The position numbers were made by a program, and so were the translations under genes. A DNA stretch of 6,661 nucleotides from contig DOVS01000194.1 of NCBI GenBank assembly GCA_003519965.1, positions 1 through 6,661 on the forward strand, given 5' to 3'. The stretch is from Betaproteobacteria bacterium (GTDB taxonomy: Bacteria; Pseudomonadota; Gammaproteobacteria; Burkholderiales; UBA9220). The notes under the pieces were generated by a model. It saw nothing but the letters and a program-made list of their open reading frames with translations, ran no database searches and was not told the DNA's origin. Positions 6,091 through 6,661 of this stretch are shown piece after piece (position 1 is the first letter of the stretch; each line of letters begins with the position of its first letter).

Positions 6091-6661
6091 ATGGAAAAGC
6101 GCAAAACCAAAGTCAGTCAGCTAGTCAAAGCCGTTCATCCGGCACGGCCCGACTGGGCCTACTACTTGCCCAAGGAAAATAAAACGCTCATTGGCCAACT
6201 GGCGAAAAAACCGGTTTTCCCGAAACTCTGCGAAAAACCATGCACCACCGTGACCACCTTATTTCCCAAGGACAGCGTTAACGGCCATACCGGCAAGGGC
6301 TACTATATGATTAACGTGGACGGTTATCGGACGATTAACGCCTATGTGATTTCCGATAGCCTGAACAGTACGCTCCAGCGCGGCTTTACCCTGGAGCTGA
6401 GCTTCGCGCTGAACGACTTCGTTTACGGCGTCGGCGTCCTCGGCGAAACCAGCTTTTTCTACAATTTCGACAACTACTTCAATCCCGGTACCGCGAGCCA
6501 GCCCACCTTGCGCTGCGAAACCAGCGACTTAACCACCACTGGCGGCCTTCCCTGGATCGGCGGGACGGATCTCACCCATATTCTGCGGGTGCCCGTCATG
6601 GGGCCTTATGTGCGGGCCAGCGTGTTCAACGTAGACGGCGCCACCCGCCAGGTCGAAGTCA
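6091..6661 (+). CDS. Hypothetical protein, N-terminal 190 residues (runs off right edge)
   Basis: I do not recognise this protein. ATG at 6091 follows the ribosome site GGGAG (6079-6083) with 7 nt spacing, and the frame is open for 190 codons to the edge. The N-terminus (MEKRKTKVSQLVKAV) is basic with no hydrophobic core, so there is no signal peptide or membrane segment, and a cytoplasmic or non-classically exported product is likely. After residue 60 the sequence alternates polar and hydrophobic residues with many Tyr, Phe, Asn, Thr and Gly (GYYMINVDGYRTINAYVIS, SFFYNFDNYFNPG), and near the edge VPVMGPYVRASVFNVDG. This suggests a beta-sandwich or jelly-roll fold. Three Cys occur (CEKPC at 47-51 and one near 142). 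It faces away from the OYE gene and shows no decay; its base composition is somewhat less GC-rich than the trehalose cluster. Function is unknown. Confidence 0.8.
   Translation, partial: MEKRKTKVSQLVKAVHPARPDWAYYLPKENKTLIGQLAKKPVFPKLCEKPCTTVTTLFPKDSVNGHTGKGYYMINVDGYRTINAYVISDSLNSTLQRGFTLELSFALNDFVYGVGVLGETSFFYNFDNYFNPGTASQPTLRCETSDLTTTGGLPWIGGTDLTHILRVPVMGPYVRASVFNVDGATRQVEV

Overview
The window is GC-rich bacterial DNA (estimated by eye at about 60% GC) with a Gram-negative gene set: an outer-membrane TolC-family protein, an Old Yellow Enzyme reductase and a trehalose synthesis cluster. A proteobacterium, possibly gammaproteobacterial, fits best. That is inference from the protein families; no rRNA or other taxonomic marker is present.

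Layout. Five of the six genes or remnants recognised by family lie on the minus strand, reading right to left: an intact OYE-family flavin reductase (5686-4619); a frameshifted DUF5752-family gene (4491 to about 3906); the C-terminal half of a TreT-type trehalose synthase with several indels (about 3905-3286); an intact maltooligosyltrehalose trehalohydrolase, treZ (3237-1393); and a severely deleted maltooligosyltrehalose synthase, treY (1396 to about 704). The sixth, also on the minus strand, is the 5' part of a TolC-family gene (544 to beyond position 1). On the plus strand, divergent from the OYE gene, an unrecognised protein gene starts at 6091 and runs off the right edge.

The main result is a decayed trehalose biosynthesis operon. 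The ancestral order, DUF5752-treT-treZ-treY, can still be read. It would have encoded two routes to trehalose: TreT from an NDP-glucose donor plus glucose, and TreY/TreZ from the reducing end of maltodextrins. TreT has lost its N-terminal domain. TreY has lost most of its catalytic domain and carries stop codons and frameshifts. DUF5752 has one frameshift. Only treZ has an open frame with all catalytic residues, and it is an orphan here because the gene for the enzyme that makes its substrate is destroyed.

The flanking OYE and tolC genes and the right-hand unknown gene look clean, so decay is concentrated in the trehalose cluster. I see no mobile element, CRISPR array, tRNA or rRNA. I did not find a convincing new biological system. 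The points most worth checking are the selective survival of treZ, the DUF5752-TreT pairing, and the unknown protein at the right edge.
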